Shown here in pieces: positions 29,954 to 36,548 of a DNA stretch of 36,833 nucleotides (its first letter is position 1; each line of letters opens with the position of its first letter). Location of the stretch: NCBI GenBank assembly GCA_005884005.1, contig VAWI01000067.1, forward strand, positions 1-36,833. Direction: 5' to 3'. The notes below the pieces were generated by a model, which was not told where the DNA came from, searched no databases, and saw only the letters and a list, made by a program, of their open reading frames with translations. Position numbers and translations under genes: made by a program. The DNA is from Actinomycetota bacterium (GTDB taxonomy: Bacteria; Actinomycetota; Thermoleophilia; Gaiellales; Gaiellaceae).

Positions 29954-30160
29954 ATGGCTGACGTCGCCAAGGTGATCACGATCATCGGCTCATCGCCGGA
30001 GAGCTTCGCGAAGGCCGCCGACGCGGCAGTGCAGGAGGCCGCGAAGACCGTACGCGGCATTCACGGCGCCGACGTGGTCTCGATGAGCGCCGTCGTCGAA
30101 GGCGAGCGCATCACGACGTACCGGACAACCGTGAACATCGCCTTCGCGATCGAGCGCTAG
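29954..30160 (+). CDS. Dodecin family protein
   Basis: 68 residues, the usual dodecin length; GGGAGG eight bases upstream of the ATG is a strong ribosome site. The beta-alpha-beta-beta pattern is visible: VITIIGSSPESFAKAADAAV, then EAAKTVRGIHGADVVSMSAV and a final YRTTVNIAFAIER. Dodecins form hollow 12-mers that store or buffer flavins. In characterised members a Trp in the segment after the helix (VWAEV in Halobacterium) stacks on the flavin and a Gln in the last strand contacts it. Here these positions are Gly (HGADV) and Arg (YRTTV). The fold is clear but flavin binding is doubtful. Confidence 0.92.
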   Translation: MADVAKVITIIGSSPESFAKAADAAVQEAAKTVRGIHGADVVSMSAVVEGERITTYRTTVNIAFAIER

Positions 30161-30184
30161 GCCCGGGCCAAACCGGGCCTTTAT
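30159..30184 (+). terminator. Intrinsic terminator after dodecin
   Basis: AGGCCCGG (30159-30166) and CCGGGCCT (30173-30180) pair over 8 bases around GCCAAA, followed by TTAT. It begins in the stop codon of the dodecin gene. It isolates dodecin from the regulator downstream. Confidence 0.8.
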
Positions 30185-30203
30185 CGGCGCGGCTGCACCG
30201 GCC

Positions 30204-30209
30204 TAGACT
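30204..30209 (+). promoter_or_regulatory. Probable -10 element for the cyclase-ATPase gene (leaderless)
   Basis: TAGACT ends 5 bases before GTG 30215. It favours GTG 30215 over the TTG at 30209, which would overlap the -10. Confidence 0.45.
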
Positions 30210-30214
30210 TGGGT

Positions 30215-33200
30215 GTGGCCACATGTCGCAGCTGCGGGGAGCCGAACGCGGCAACCGCGCGATTCTGCCATGCCTGCGGCAGCACGCTGATGGAGGCGGA
30301 GGCGGCCTACGAGGTTCGCAAGACGGTCACGCTCTTGTTCGCGGACGTGGCCGGATCGACGTCGCTAGGAGAGCAGTTGGATCCCGAGGCGCTGCGCGGC
30401 GTCATGTCGCACTACTTCGAAGAGATGCGCGACGTCCTCGAACGTCACGGGGGCACGGTCGAGAAGTTCATCGGCGATGCAGTCATGGCCGTGTTCGGCG
30501 TACCGGTCGCTCACGAAGACGACGCCCTGCGCGCGGTTCGCGCCGCGGATGAGATGCAGCTGCGGCTCGGCAAACTGAACCGCGACTTCGAGCGCCGCCA
30601 CGGGATGCGCCTCGAGATGCGGATCGGCGTCAACACCGGCGAGGTCGTCGCCGGCGACCCTGCCGCGGGTCAGGCCATCGTGACCGGCGATCCCGTCAAT
30701 CTTGCGAAGCGGCTCGAGCAGGCCGCACCGCCCGGATCCATTCTGATCGGAAAGGCTACGTATCCACTCGTCAAAGACGCGGTTAAGGCGGGTCCGCTGC
30801 AGTCGTTTCCGGTCAAAGGAAAACGCGATCAAGTTGCGCCCTTCCGCGTCGAGGCGGTAGACCGGCTTGCCGCCGGCGTCGCGAGACGATTCGACCGGCC
30901 GCTCGTCGACCGTGAGACGGAGCTCGGGTTGCTCGAGGAAGCCTTCGAGCGAGCCGCCACAGGCAGCTGCTACCTCTTCACGGTCCTCGGCCCGCCGGGG
31001 ATCGGGAAGTCGCGGCTGGCGGCCGAGTTCAGCCGCAAGATCGCCGACCGAGCGCAGGTGCTCGCGGGACGCTGCCTTCCGTACGGCGAAGGAATCACGT
31101 TCTGGCCGCTGCGCGAGATCGTGCGGAAGCTCGGCGGTAAGGAAGGGGTCGAGGCCTCGCTCGACGGCAGCGACGATGCTGCCCTGGTCTTGAACGGCGT
31201 GCTCTCGGCCGTCGGCGAGACCGAACGCGCGGGAACCTCCGCTGGACCGGAGACTTCGTGGGCCTTCAGGCGGCTGTTCGAGACGCTCGCGCGGGAGCAA
31301 CCCCTCGTTCTCGTCTTCGAGGACATCCACTGGGCGGCACCGACGCTCCTCGACCTGATCGAGTACCTGCACGGCTGGGGGCGTGGGCGAGTGCTCGTTC
31401 TCTGCCCCGCGCGGCCGGAGCTCGTCGAGCAGCGTCCGACCTGGGTCGCGCCCCGGCCGAACGCAGATTCAGTGGCGCTGCAAGCGTTGAGCCCGTCCGA
31501 ATCGAACGCCTTGCTCGAGGGGCTGGGCGACGGCGACGCGGTCGCGGCTGCGGTGCGCCTCCAGGTCGCGGAGGCGGCCGAAGGAAATCCGCTCTTCCTC
31601 GAACAGATGGCCGCGAAGCTGGCCGACGAAGGCCCGGACGCGAAACCGGACCTGCCGCCCTCGATTCAGGCACTTCTCGCTGAACGGCTCGACCAGCTCT
31701 CGCCCGATGCGCGCGCCGTGATCGAGCGTGCGGCAGTCATCGGCAGAGAGTTCCATGGGCGTGCGGTGGCGGATCTTTGTCCCCCTCAGGTCCGCACCGC
31801 TGTCCCTTCGCACCTGATGGCGCTCGTCCGGAAGGAACTGATTCGCCCCGATTTCTCGGGCGCCGGGAGTGAGGACGGATACCGGTTTCAGCACATCCTG
31901 ATTCGGGATGCTGCGTACGAAGCTCTTCCCAAACGCGTGCGCGCGGAACTGCACGAGCGCTTCGCCGTCTGGCTCGAGACAGCTTTGAACGACCGCCGGG
32001 TCGAGCGAGAGGAGATCGCCGGCTACCACTTCGAGCAGGCGTTCCGCTACGGAACCGAGCTCGGACACCGGGAAGACGCGGTCGCCACTCTGGGAGCGCG
32101 CGCGGCCCAGCATCTCGGGAAGGCCGGCAAGCGTGCCCTTGCCGGCGGTGACGTGGCGGCGGCGGCCAACCTTCTCGCACGCGCGAGCGCGTCCCTGGAC
32201 GATGCCGACCCCGCACGCGTGGATCTGCTCGCGTCGCTCGGCATGGCTCGAACGGCGGCCGGCGAGCTCGAGACAGCCCTCGAGGCCCTCGACGAAGCGG
32301 TCGAACGAGCCGAGGTCAACGGCGATCGCCGCACGCGGTGCCGCGCGGCCGCCGAACGCGCACGCATCAGCTTTATCACCGGCCGGATCGGTCCGGACGA
32401 GGCCCGAGCGGAAGCCGAGGCGGCAATCTCGGAACTGGAGGCGCTCGACGACGACCTCGGCCTGACCAAGGCGTGGCTGCTGCTCGTCTTCGTCCACAAC
32501 TGGCGCCTTGAATATTCAGCGCTCGACCGCGCTGCCGACCGGGCTCGTCTACACGCGCAGCGTGCCGGCGCCGCCCTCGACGCCGCGGATGCACTGGCGT
32601 GGATCGCACCCGCGACCGTTCTCGGACCGCGTCACGTCGAGAGTGGCATCGCTCATATGGAGCGAATCCGTTCTGACGCGCCCGGACCGCTCGCGGAGGC
32701 GGCGGCGCTCGTCTCGCTTGGTTGCCTCCGCTTGATGGCCGGCGAAACACAGGTCGGCCGCGACCTCTACCAGCGGAGCGAAGCGCTCTACCGCGACCTC
32801 GGGGTGCGGCTGCTCGCGGCCGCTCAAGCGACGCTCACGGGCTGGAGCGAGCTGGTCGCCGGCGACGCGACACGGGCCGAGGCGTTGCTTCGAGCGGGAT
32901 ATGCCGAATTCGAGGAGATGGGCGAGCAGAGTCTGCTCTCGGGCACGGCCGCGGAGCTTGGCCGCGTGCTCTGCAAGAAGGGGTCGTACGACGAGGCCGA
33001 GAAGTTCGCCGCGACCAGCGAAGAGCTCTCAGGGCCGGGGGACGCATTCAACCTCAGTCTGATTGCGGGAATCCGGGCGCGAGTGCTCGCGGCCCGAGAG
33101 CAGGGTGCGGAAGCGGTTCAAGCGGCGGAGGAGGCGGTTGCGCGGTCGGCCGGCGACTGCGTCGAGTTGAGCGCGGACGCGTACCGCGCGCTCGCGGTTG

Positions 33201-33331
33201 CCCTGCGCGCTTCAGGCCGTGACGACGATGCCGAGGCGGCGTTGCACGACGCCCTTCGTCTCTACGACGCGAAAGGAAATCTTGTCGCCGCCGAGCGCGT
33301 GCGTGAAGCGCTCGCCCACCAGATTGCGTAG
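30215..33331 (+). CDS. Zinc-ribbon / class III adenylate cyclase / AAA ATPase / helical-repeat regulator
   Basis: 1038 residues. A zinc ribbon opens the protein (CRSC at 4-7, CHAC at 18-21). The cyclase domain (about 34-215) has LLFADVAGSTSLGEQL with the first metal Asp, VEKFIGDAVMAVFG with the second Asp and the adenine-type Lys, IGVNTGEVVAG, and GDPVNLAKRLEQAAPPGS with the Asp/Asn/Arg needed for ATP. Residues look complete, so it probably makes cAMP. An AAA_16/STAND ATPase follows (Walker A LGPPGIGKSRLAAEF, Walker B LVLVFEDIHWAAPTLLDLIEY). About 450 residues of Ala-rich TPR-like helices end the protein. This architecture is common in actinobacteria and senses unknown signals. It is transcribed alone and converges on the HDO gene. 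Confidence 0.93.
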   Translation: MATCRSCGEPNAATARFCHACGSTLMEAEAAYEVRKTVTLLFADVAGSTSLGEQLDPEALRGVMSHYFEEMRDVLERHGGTVEKFIGDAVMAVFGVPVAHEDDALRAVRAADEMQLRLGKLNRDFERRHGMRLEMRIGVNTGEVVAGDPAAGQAIVTGDPVNLAKRLEQAAPPGSILIGKATYPLVKDAVKAGPLQSFPVKGKRDQVAPFRVEAVDRLAAGVARRFDRPLVDRETELGLLEEAFERAATGSCYLFTVLGPPGIGKSRLAAEFSRKIADRAQVLAGRCLPYGEGITFWPLREIVRKLGGKEGVEASLDGSDDAALVLNGVLSAVGETERAGTSAGPETSWAFRRLFETLAREQPLVLVFEDIHWAAPTLLDLIEYLHGWGRGRVLVLCPARPELVEQRPTWVAPRPNADSVALQALSPSESNALLEGLGDGDAVAAAVRLQVAEAAEGNPLFLEQMAAKLADEGPDAKPDLPPSIQALLAERLDQLSPDARAVIERAAVIGREFHGRAVADLCPPQVRTAVPSHLMALVRKELIRPDFSGAGSEDGYRFQHILIRDAAYEALPKRVRAELHERFAVWLETALNDRRVEREEIAGYHFEQAFRYGTELGHREDAVATLGARAAQHLGKAGKRALAGGDVAAAANLLARASASLDDADPARVDLLASLGMARTAAGELETALEALDEAVERAEVNGDRRTRCRAAAERARISFITGRIGPDEARAEAEAAISELEALDDDLGLTKAWLLLVFVHNWRLEYSALDRAADRARLHAQRAGAALDAADALAWIAPATVLGPRHVESGIAHMERIRSDAPGPLAEAAALVSLGCLRLMAGETQVGRDLYQRSEALYRDLGVRLLAAAQATLTGWSELVAGDATRAEALLRAGYAEFEEMGEQSLLSGTAAELGRVLCKKGSYDEAEKFAATSEELSGPGDAFNLSLIAGIRARVLAAREQGAEAVQAAEEAVARSAGDCVELSADAYRALAVALRASGRDDDAEAALHDALRLYDAKGNLVAAERVREALAHQIA

Positions 33332-33350
33332 ATCCCGCTCGTGAGCGTCT

Positions 33351-34043
33351 TTATTCCGGTTCGGCGAATCCGTCGCGGAGCTCGTCGATCGCCCGCGCGA
33401 GTGTCTGCACGCTGTAAATCGCGCTGAGCCCCATCGCGGTCGATTGCTCTCGCGTCACCGGTAGACGGTCGAGGACAGCGTCGAGCTCGTCGCGATGCCC
33501 GGGGTCGAGCTCGGCGTGAGCGATCAGTGTCCTGAACGCCCCCCGGTTGTGACCCGTTCGGTCAACCAGCTCGTCCACCAGCTCGATCGAGGGCGGGTAC
33601 CCCTCGAGCAAGGCGATGTAGCCGAGTAGCGCCACCGGATGGTAGTGAAGGATCCAGTAGTACTGCGCGCCGACGGCGGCTGCGACTGTCGGCGAAGGAG
33701 GCCGTACCGACACCGACGAACGGTCTTCGCCGAGGAGTTCGAGGTCCTCGAGGAGCCAGTCGTCGTGCTCACGCTCCTCGGGAATGTGCTCGTCGAGGTA
33801 GGGCGCGAGGATCTCGCAGACCGGATCTTCCTTTGCGAGCTTCCGCGCCTGCTCGCGGGCGGCCTCCATCAACGGCACGCTGGCGCGGATGACGCAGTGG
33901 AGCGTGAACAGGTACTCGGGATAGAGCTCAGCGATCCGCGGATCGTCGACGAGCCTGCGGCTCGCCCCGATCAGCTCGGGGAGGACGAGCTCGATCTTCC
34001 GCCGCAGGCGCTTGCTCTCGCTCGCGGCAACGTCCGTTTTCAC
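33351..34043 (-). CDS. Haem-oxygenase-like diiron oxidase (iron-containing redox enzyme family)
   Basis: About 230 residues; GTG 34043 has GAGG five bases upstream, and GTG 34049 is the alternative. All-helical and soluble. Ligand-type residues occur in the order expected for HDO proteins. EHIPEEREHDDWLLEDLELL has a Glu and a His in helix 3, and YIALLEGYPP places a Glu about 55 residues on. HAELDPGHRDEL has the H-x3-D-x2-H set seen in CADD and related enzymes. LHYHPVALLG adds further His. Known HDOs use O2 and a diiron centre to desaturate, cleave or hydroxylate amino-acid-derived substrates (UndA, BesC, SznF, CADD). The gene lies 16 bases downstream of a 93-residue peptide gene, making that peptide its likely substrate or partner. 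It is convergent with the cyclase gene. Confidence 0.85.
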   Translation of the reverse strand: MKTDVAASESKRLRRKIELVLPELIGASRRLVDDPRIAELYPEYLFTLHCVIRASVPLMEAAREQARKLAKEDPVCEILAPYLDEHIPEEREHDDWLLEDLELLGEDRSSVSVRPPSPTVAAAVGAQYYWILHYHPVALLGYIALLEGYPPSIELVDELVDRTGHNRGAFRTLIAHAELDPGHRDELDAVLDRLPVTREQSTAMGLSAIYSVQTLARAIDELRDGFAEPE

Positions 34044-34059
34044 TGACACCTCACCCGCG

Positions 34060-34341
34060 CTAGAAGACCATCAGTGGCGGGTTGCCCGTCTCCACGTAGA
34101 GACCTTCCTTGATCAACGTGCGGTTGAGCTCGGATAGGAGCCCGAGCTCTGAGGCCGAGAGTCCGGCGAGAGTAAGAACCAGCCTCTGCGTCTTGTCGTT
34201 GAGCCTGACCCCCGCATTCTGGGCCGTCGTAATCGGGTCTGCGCGAAAATCCCGCCGCCTGCTGGGTACCGCGATCACCTCTTCGACAAGTCTCCCAAGC
34301 GCCTCCGCGGCTTCGTGATCGAACTCTGCTGGTACGTCCAC
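34060..34341 (-). CDS. 93-residue peptide with RiPP-leader-like body, partner of the HDO enzyme
   Basis: GTG 34341 is set by AAGGAG seven bases upstream; the longer ORF would put its start inside the promoter. Residues 8-72 are helical and acidic: HEAAEALGRLVEEV, SRRRDFRADPITTAQNAGVR, and LTLAGLSASELGLLSELN. The 'DFRADP...AGVRLND...L..LSASEL..L' pattern resembles the LigA/Os1348-type leader domains used by some actinobacterial peptide precursors. The last 20 residues (TLIKEGLYVETGNPPLMVF) are unlike the body, with Tyr, Thr, Asn, a Pro pair and a hydrophobic end, and could be the core. It has no signal peptide and no Cys. A TTGACA/17/TAGCAA promoter drives it and the HDO gene follows. The precursor role is a hypothesis. 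Confidence 0.7.
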   Translation of the reverse strand: MDVPAEFDHEAAEALGRLVEEVIAVPSRRRDFRADPITTAQNAGVRLNDKTQRLVLTLAGLSASELGLLSELNRTLIKEGLYVETGNPPLMVF

Positions 34342-34369
34342 CTGAGACTCCTTCCCGTCGCGAACGCCG

Positions 34370-34398
34370 TTGCTACTCCCTTTCCAGGTTGTTGTCAA
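34370..34398 (-). promoter_or_regulatory. Sigma70-type promoter of the peptide-HDO operon
   Basis: On the minus strand TTGACA (34398-34393) is followed after exactly 17 bases by TAGCAA (34375-34370). It is the only consensus -35 with ideal spacing found in the window. The predicted transcript starts near 34363, giving a leader of about 22 bases with AAGGAG before GTG 34341. This separates the pair from ftsY upstream. Confidence 0.65.
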
Positions 34399-34423
34399 GT
34401 CGGATGACGCACGCCCGCGCCGC

Positions 34424-35374
34424 TCAGCTCTCGATCAGCGCGCGCGCGAAATCCCGAGGGTCGAATGGTCTCAGATCGTCGAGCGCCTCGCCTACGCCGA
34501 TTAGCTTGACGGGGAGGCCGAGCTCGTTGGCGATCGCGATCGCGACGCCGCCCTTCGCCGATCCGTCCAGCTTCGTCAGCGCGACGCCGGTGACGCCGAC
34601 CGCTTCGCCGAACAAGCGGGCCTGCTGGACGCCATTCTGGCCCGTCGTCGCGTCGACGACGAGCAGCGTCTCGTGAGGCGCGCCCTCGAGCTTCTGGGCG
34701 ATCACCCGGCGCACCTTCGCCAGCTCCTCCATTAGGTTCGACTGCGTGTGCAGGCGGCCCGCGGTGTCCACGATGACGACGTCCCGTTCGCGCGCGCCTG
34801 CCAGCTCGATCGCGTCATAGGCCACAGCGGCGGGATCGGCGCCGCGCTCGCCGCCGACGAAATCGGCTCCGGCGCGGTCGGCCCAAATCTCGAGCTGCTC
34901 CTCGGCGGCCGCGCGGAAAGTGTCAGCTGCGCCGAGAACCACCGAGCGCCTGTGCTCGCGCAGGCGGCTCGCGAGCTTGCCGATCGTCGTCGTCTTGCCC
35001 GTGCCGTTGACGCCAACGACCAGGATCACGCTCGGCTGCCCGCCGAGGCCGAGCCGGCCGGGCTCGCCGAGGAGGCCCGCGGCCTCCTCAACGAGGGCTT
35101 CGCTGAGATCGCCGAGCTCGCCGCGCGCCTCGAGGCGTCTGACGAGCTCCGCAGTCGACGGCACGCCGACGTCAGCGGCAATCAACGCCTCCTCCAGCCG
35201 CTCCCAGGCCGCGTCGTCGGCTGGGTCGAAGGTTCCGGCCGCGATCTGCTCGGTCAGTGCTCGGCGGCTCTTGCCCAGCGAGTCGCGCAGACGCGAGAAG
35301 AATCCGCCCGCTTCCGCGCTCGCCTCCGGCCCGGCGGTATCGTCGCCGAGCAGCTCCGCCCAGGTGCGGCTCAC
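34424..35374 (-). CDS. ftsY: Signal recognition particle receptor FtsY
   Basis: 316 residues from GTG 35374, overlapping the upstream small gene's stop. After a short N-terminal stretch (GGFFSRLRDSLGKSRRAL) comes the N domain (WERLEEALIAADVGVPS). The GTPase domain has G1 VGVNGTGKTTTIGKLA, the receptor-typical VLGAADTFRAAAEEQL, VIVDTAGRLHTQSNLM, LVVDATTGQNG and LTKLDGSAKGGVAIAI, ending VGEALDDLRPFDPRDFA. The long acidic A domain of E. coli is absent, as in many Gram-positives. It docks Ffh-ribosome complexes at the membrane. Confidence 0.96.
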   Translation of the reverse strand: MSRTWAELLGDDTAGPEASAEAGGFFSRLRDSLGKSRRALTEQIAAGTFDPADDAAWERLEEALIAADVGVPSTAELVRRLEARGELGDLSEALVEEAAGLLGEPGRLGLGGQPSVILVVGVNGTGKTTTIGKLASRLREHRRSVVLGAADTFRAAAEEQLEIWADRAGADFVGGERGADPAAVAYDAIELAGARERDVVIVDTAGRLHTQSNLMEELAKVRRVIAQKLEGAPHETLLVVDATTGQNGVQQARLFGEAVGVTGVALTKLDGSAKGGVAIAIANELGLPVKLIGVGEALDDLRPFDPRDFARALIES

Positions 35375-35556
35375 GCCTGCGGCGCGTGCTTACGCAGTCG
35401 CTCCCTCGGCCGCCATGCCGCCGGCAGCCGTTGGTCGGCGACGATTGCCGCGACTCCCGTCGCGCCGAGCTTCCACGAACGGCGCCAAAGGCTGAGTCCG
35501 AGCAGTAGTCCGCCGGCCGTTGCCAGCGGACCGAGGACGACGTCGTAGCGCTTCAT
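35371..35556 (-). CDS. 61-residue small membrane protein upstream of ftsY
   Basis: ATG 35556 with TAGAAT six bases upstream, so it is probably a leaderless mRNA. MKRYDVV is followed by one hydrophobic segment (LGPLATAGGLLLGLSLW), a basic patch, a second weakly hydrophobic one (LGATGVAAIVA) and an Arg-rich tail. Its TGA overlaps the ftsY GTG (GTGA), so ftsY translation depends on it. The family is unknown to me. It might help to anchor the FtsY that lacks an A domain, but this is only a guess from position. Confidence 0.75.
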   Translation of the reverse strand: MKRYDVVLGPLATAGGLLLGLSLWRRSWKLGATGVAAIVADQRLPAAWRPRERLRKHAPQA

Positions 35557-35562
35557 GCCGCG

Positions 35563-35568
35563 ATTCTA
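35563..35568 (-). promoter_or_regulatory. -10 element of the ftsY operon (leaderless)
   Basis: TAGAAT on the minus strand ends 6 bases before ATG 35556. It is the closest match to TATAAT among the leaderless promoters in this window. Confidence 0.55.
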
Positions 35569-35620
35569 CGAAGCTCGAGCGAGCATCTGGTCATGGCCGG
35601 CCCACGGACCTTGCGTTATC

Positions 35621-35653
35621 GGAACGAACTGGACTAGCCGGCCGGTTCGTTCC
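35621..35653. terminator. Hairpin around the stop codon of the exported protein gene
   Basis: GGAACGAAC (35621-35629) and GTTCGTTCC (35645-35653) pair perfectly over 9 bases around a 15-base loop that contains the minus-strand TAG and a CCGGCCGG palindrome. It may end or stabilise the transcript. No T-run follows. Confidence 0.45.
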
Positions 35654-36188
35654 TCCCGCCTGTAGCCACGAACGAGACGCAATCACCTTGATTCTTGAAC
35701 GCCGGCTCAAACGTCACCCAGCCCCTCTTCTTGCACATAGCGGCGCTAAAGACGTCGTAGCGTAGAAACGCTGTGCCTCCCCCCGGGAAGGGCGAGGTCG
35801 ATGCGACGATGCCGATCGAGTGCGCTCCGGCACCGACGACGAACCGGCCGCTGCTGTACCCCGGATCAGCAAGCGCCGCGTCGGGGTTTGAGACGATCGT
35901 GTCGCACGCCAAGTCGACCGCCACCAGAGTGGTCGTTCCGAGTGACGTCGCACCGTCAGAAACGGTGAAGCGATCCCCACGGCAGAAAGCATCCGTCACG
36001 GTAAGGAGGGCGGCACCCGAACTTGTGAATGTGAACGGACTACCTGTCGCAGTCGATCCTGTTGCTCCGAAAAAGAACGGCTGCCAAGACCCGACCGCGA
36101 TCGGCGTGGCACCGGCCGCGCTTGCCGCCAAGCCTGCGATAACGACCACGCAAGCGAGCACCAGTGACTTCACAAGGACTTTGCGCAT
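35634..36188 (-). CDS. Exported beta-rich protein with C-terminal CKKRGW...FKNQGDC motif
   Basis: 184 residues from ATG 36188; GGAGGGA on the minus strand lies just upstream. The signal peptide is clear (MRKVLVKSLVLACVVVIAGL, cut near ASAAGA). The mature part has WQPFFFGATGSTATGSPFTF, then LLTVTDAFCRGDRFTVSDGA, a block typical of exported beta-sandwich proteins including PEP-CTERM-type ones. The closing segment CKKRGWVTFEPAFKNQGDC (Cys152, Cys170) followed by VSFVATGGRNEPAG is, to my knowledge, a recurrent tail of exported actinobacterial proteins; its two Cys probably form a disulfide. Function is unknown, likely surface or secreted. Third-position GC is lower than in the housekeeping genes. 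Confidence 0.82.
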   Translation of the reverse strand: MRKVLVKSLVLACVVVIAGLAASAAGATPIAVGSWQPFFFGATGSTATGSPFTFTSSGAALLTVTDAFCRGDRFTVSDGATSLGTTTLVAVDLACDTIVSNPDAALADPGYSSGRFVVGAGAHSIGIVASTSPFPGGGTAFLRYDVFSAAMCKKRGWVTFEPAFKNQGDCVSFVATGGRNEPAG

Positions 36189-36478
36189 GATTTCCCTCCC
36201 CGTTTGGACATGCCACAGACGGCATTGCGACGATCGCATCAACGGAACCGGTAATCAAGGGGAAGTACGTACTCGCGCCTCGGCCGCTCCTTCCGTGAGC
36301 GGGACCTGGCCGCTGCTGCCTGCGGCAAGCCGACGCCCCGCGGCCCAGGGCTGCAGATGGTCGTGCCCGGCACGAGCGATCTTTTCGGCACGAGCGGACG
36401 ACTTCCCGCTACTCCATAGCGCCGCTAGCGAGCCAGTTCGGCCTTTTGAGCCGCATGGCGAAACGAGCCGAAGGGGCG

Positions 36479-36484
36479 TAGAGT
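36479..36484 (+). promoter_or_regulatory. Probable -10 element before the 18-codon ORF
   Basis: TAGAGT ends 7 bases before ATG 36492. The hexamer and the next bases (TGCCC) match those before pntAA. Confidence 0.4.
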
Positions 36485-36491
36485 TGCCCCG

Positions 36492-36548
36492 ATGGCCGGC
36501 CTCATGGCGAAGATCCGCAAGTGGCTCGGGCTCGGCACGAAGCCTTAA
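36492..36548 (+). CDS. 18-residue cationic amphipathic peptide ORF
   Basis: ATG 36492 to TAA 36546-36548 encodes MAGLMAKIRKWLGLGTKP. The four basic residues fall on one side of a short helix with Leu, Ile, Met and Trp on the other. A leaderless-type -10 lies 7 bases upstream. No other gene is credible here. It may be a membrane-active peptide or a leader peptide. Chance occurrence is possible in so short an ORF. Confidence 0.4.
   Translation: MAGLMAKIRKWLGLGTKP

Noticed and set aside
33336-33355. CGCTC-GT-GAGCG followed by TCTTTATT as terminator of the cyclase gene
   Set aside because: Only about four usable base pairs with a realistic loop; too weak to call.
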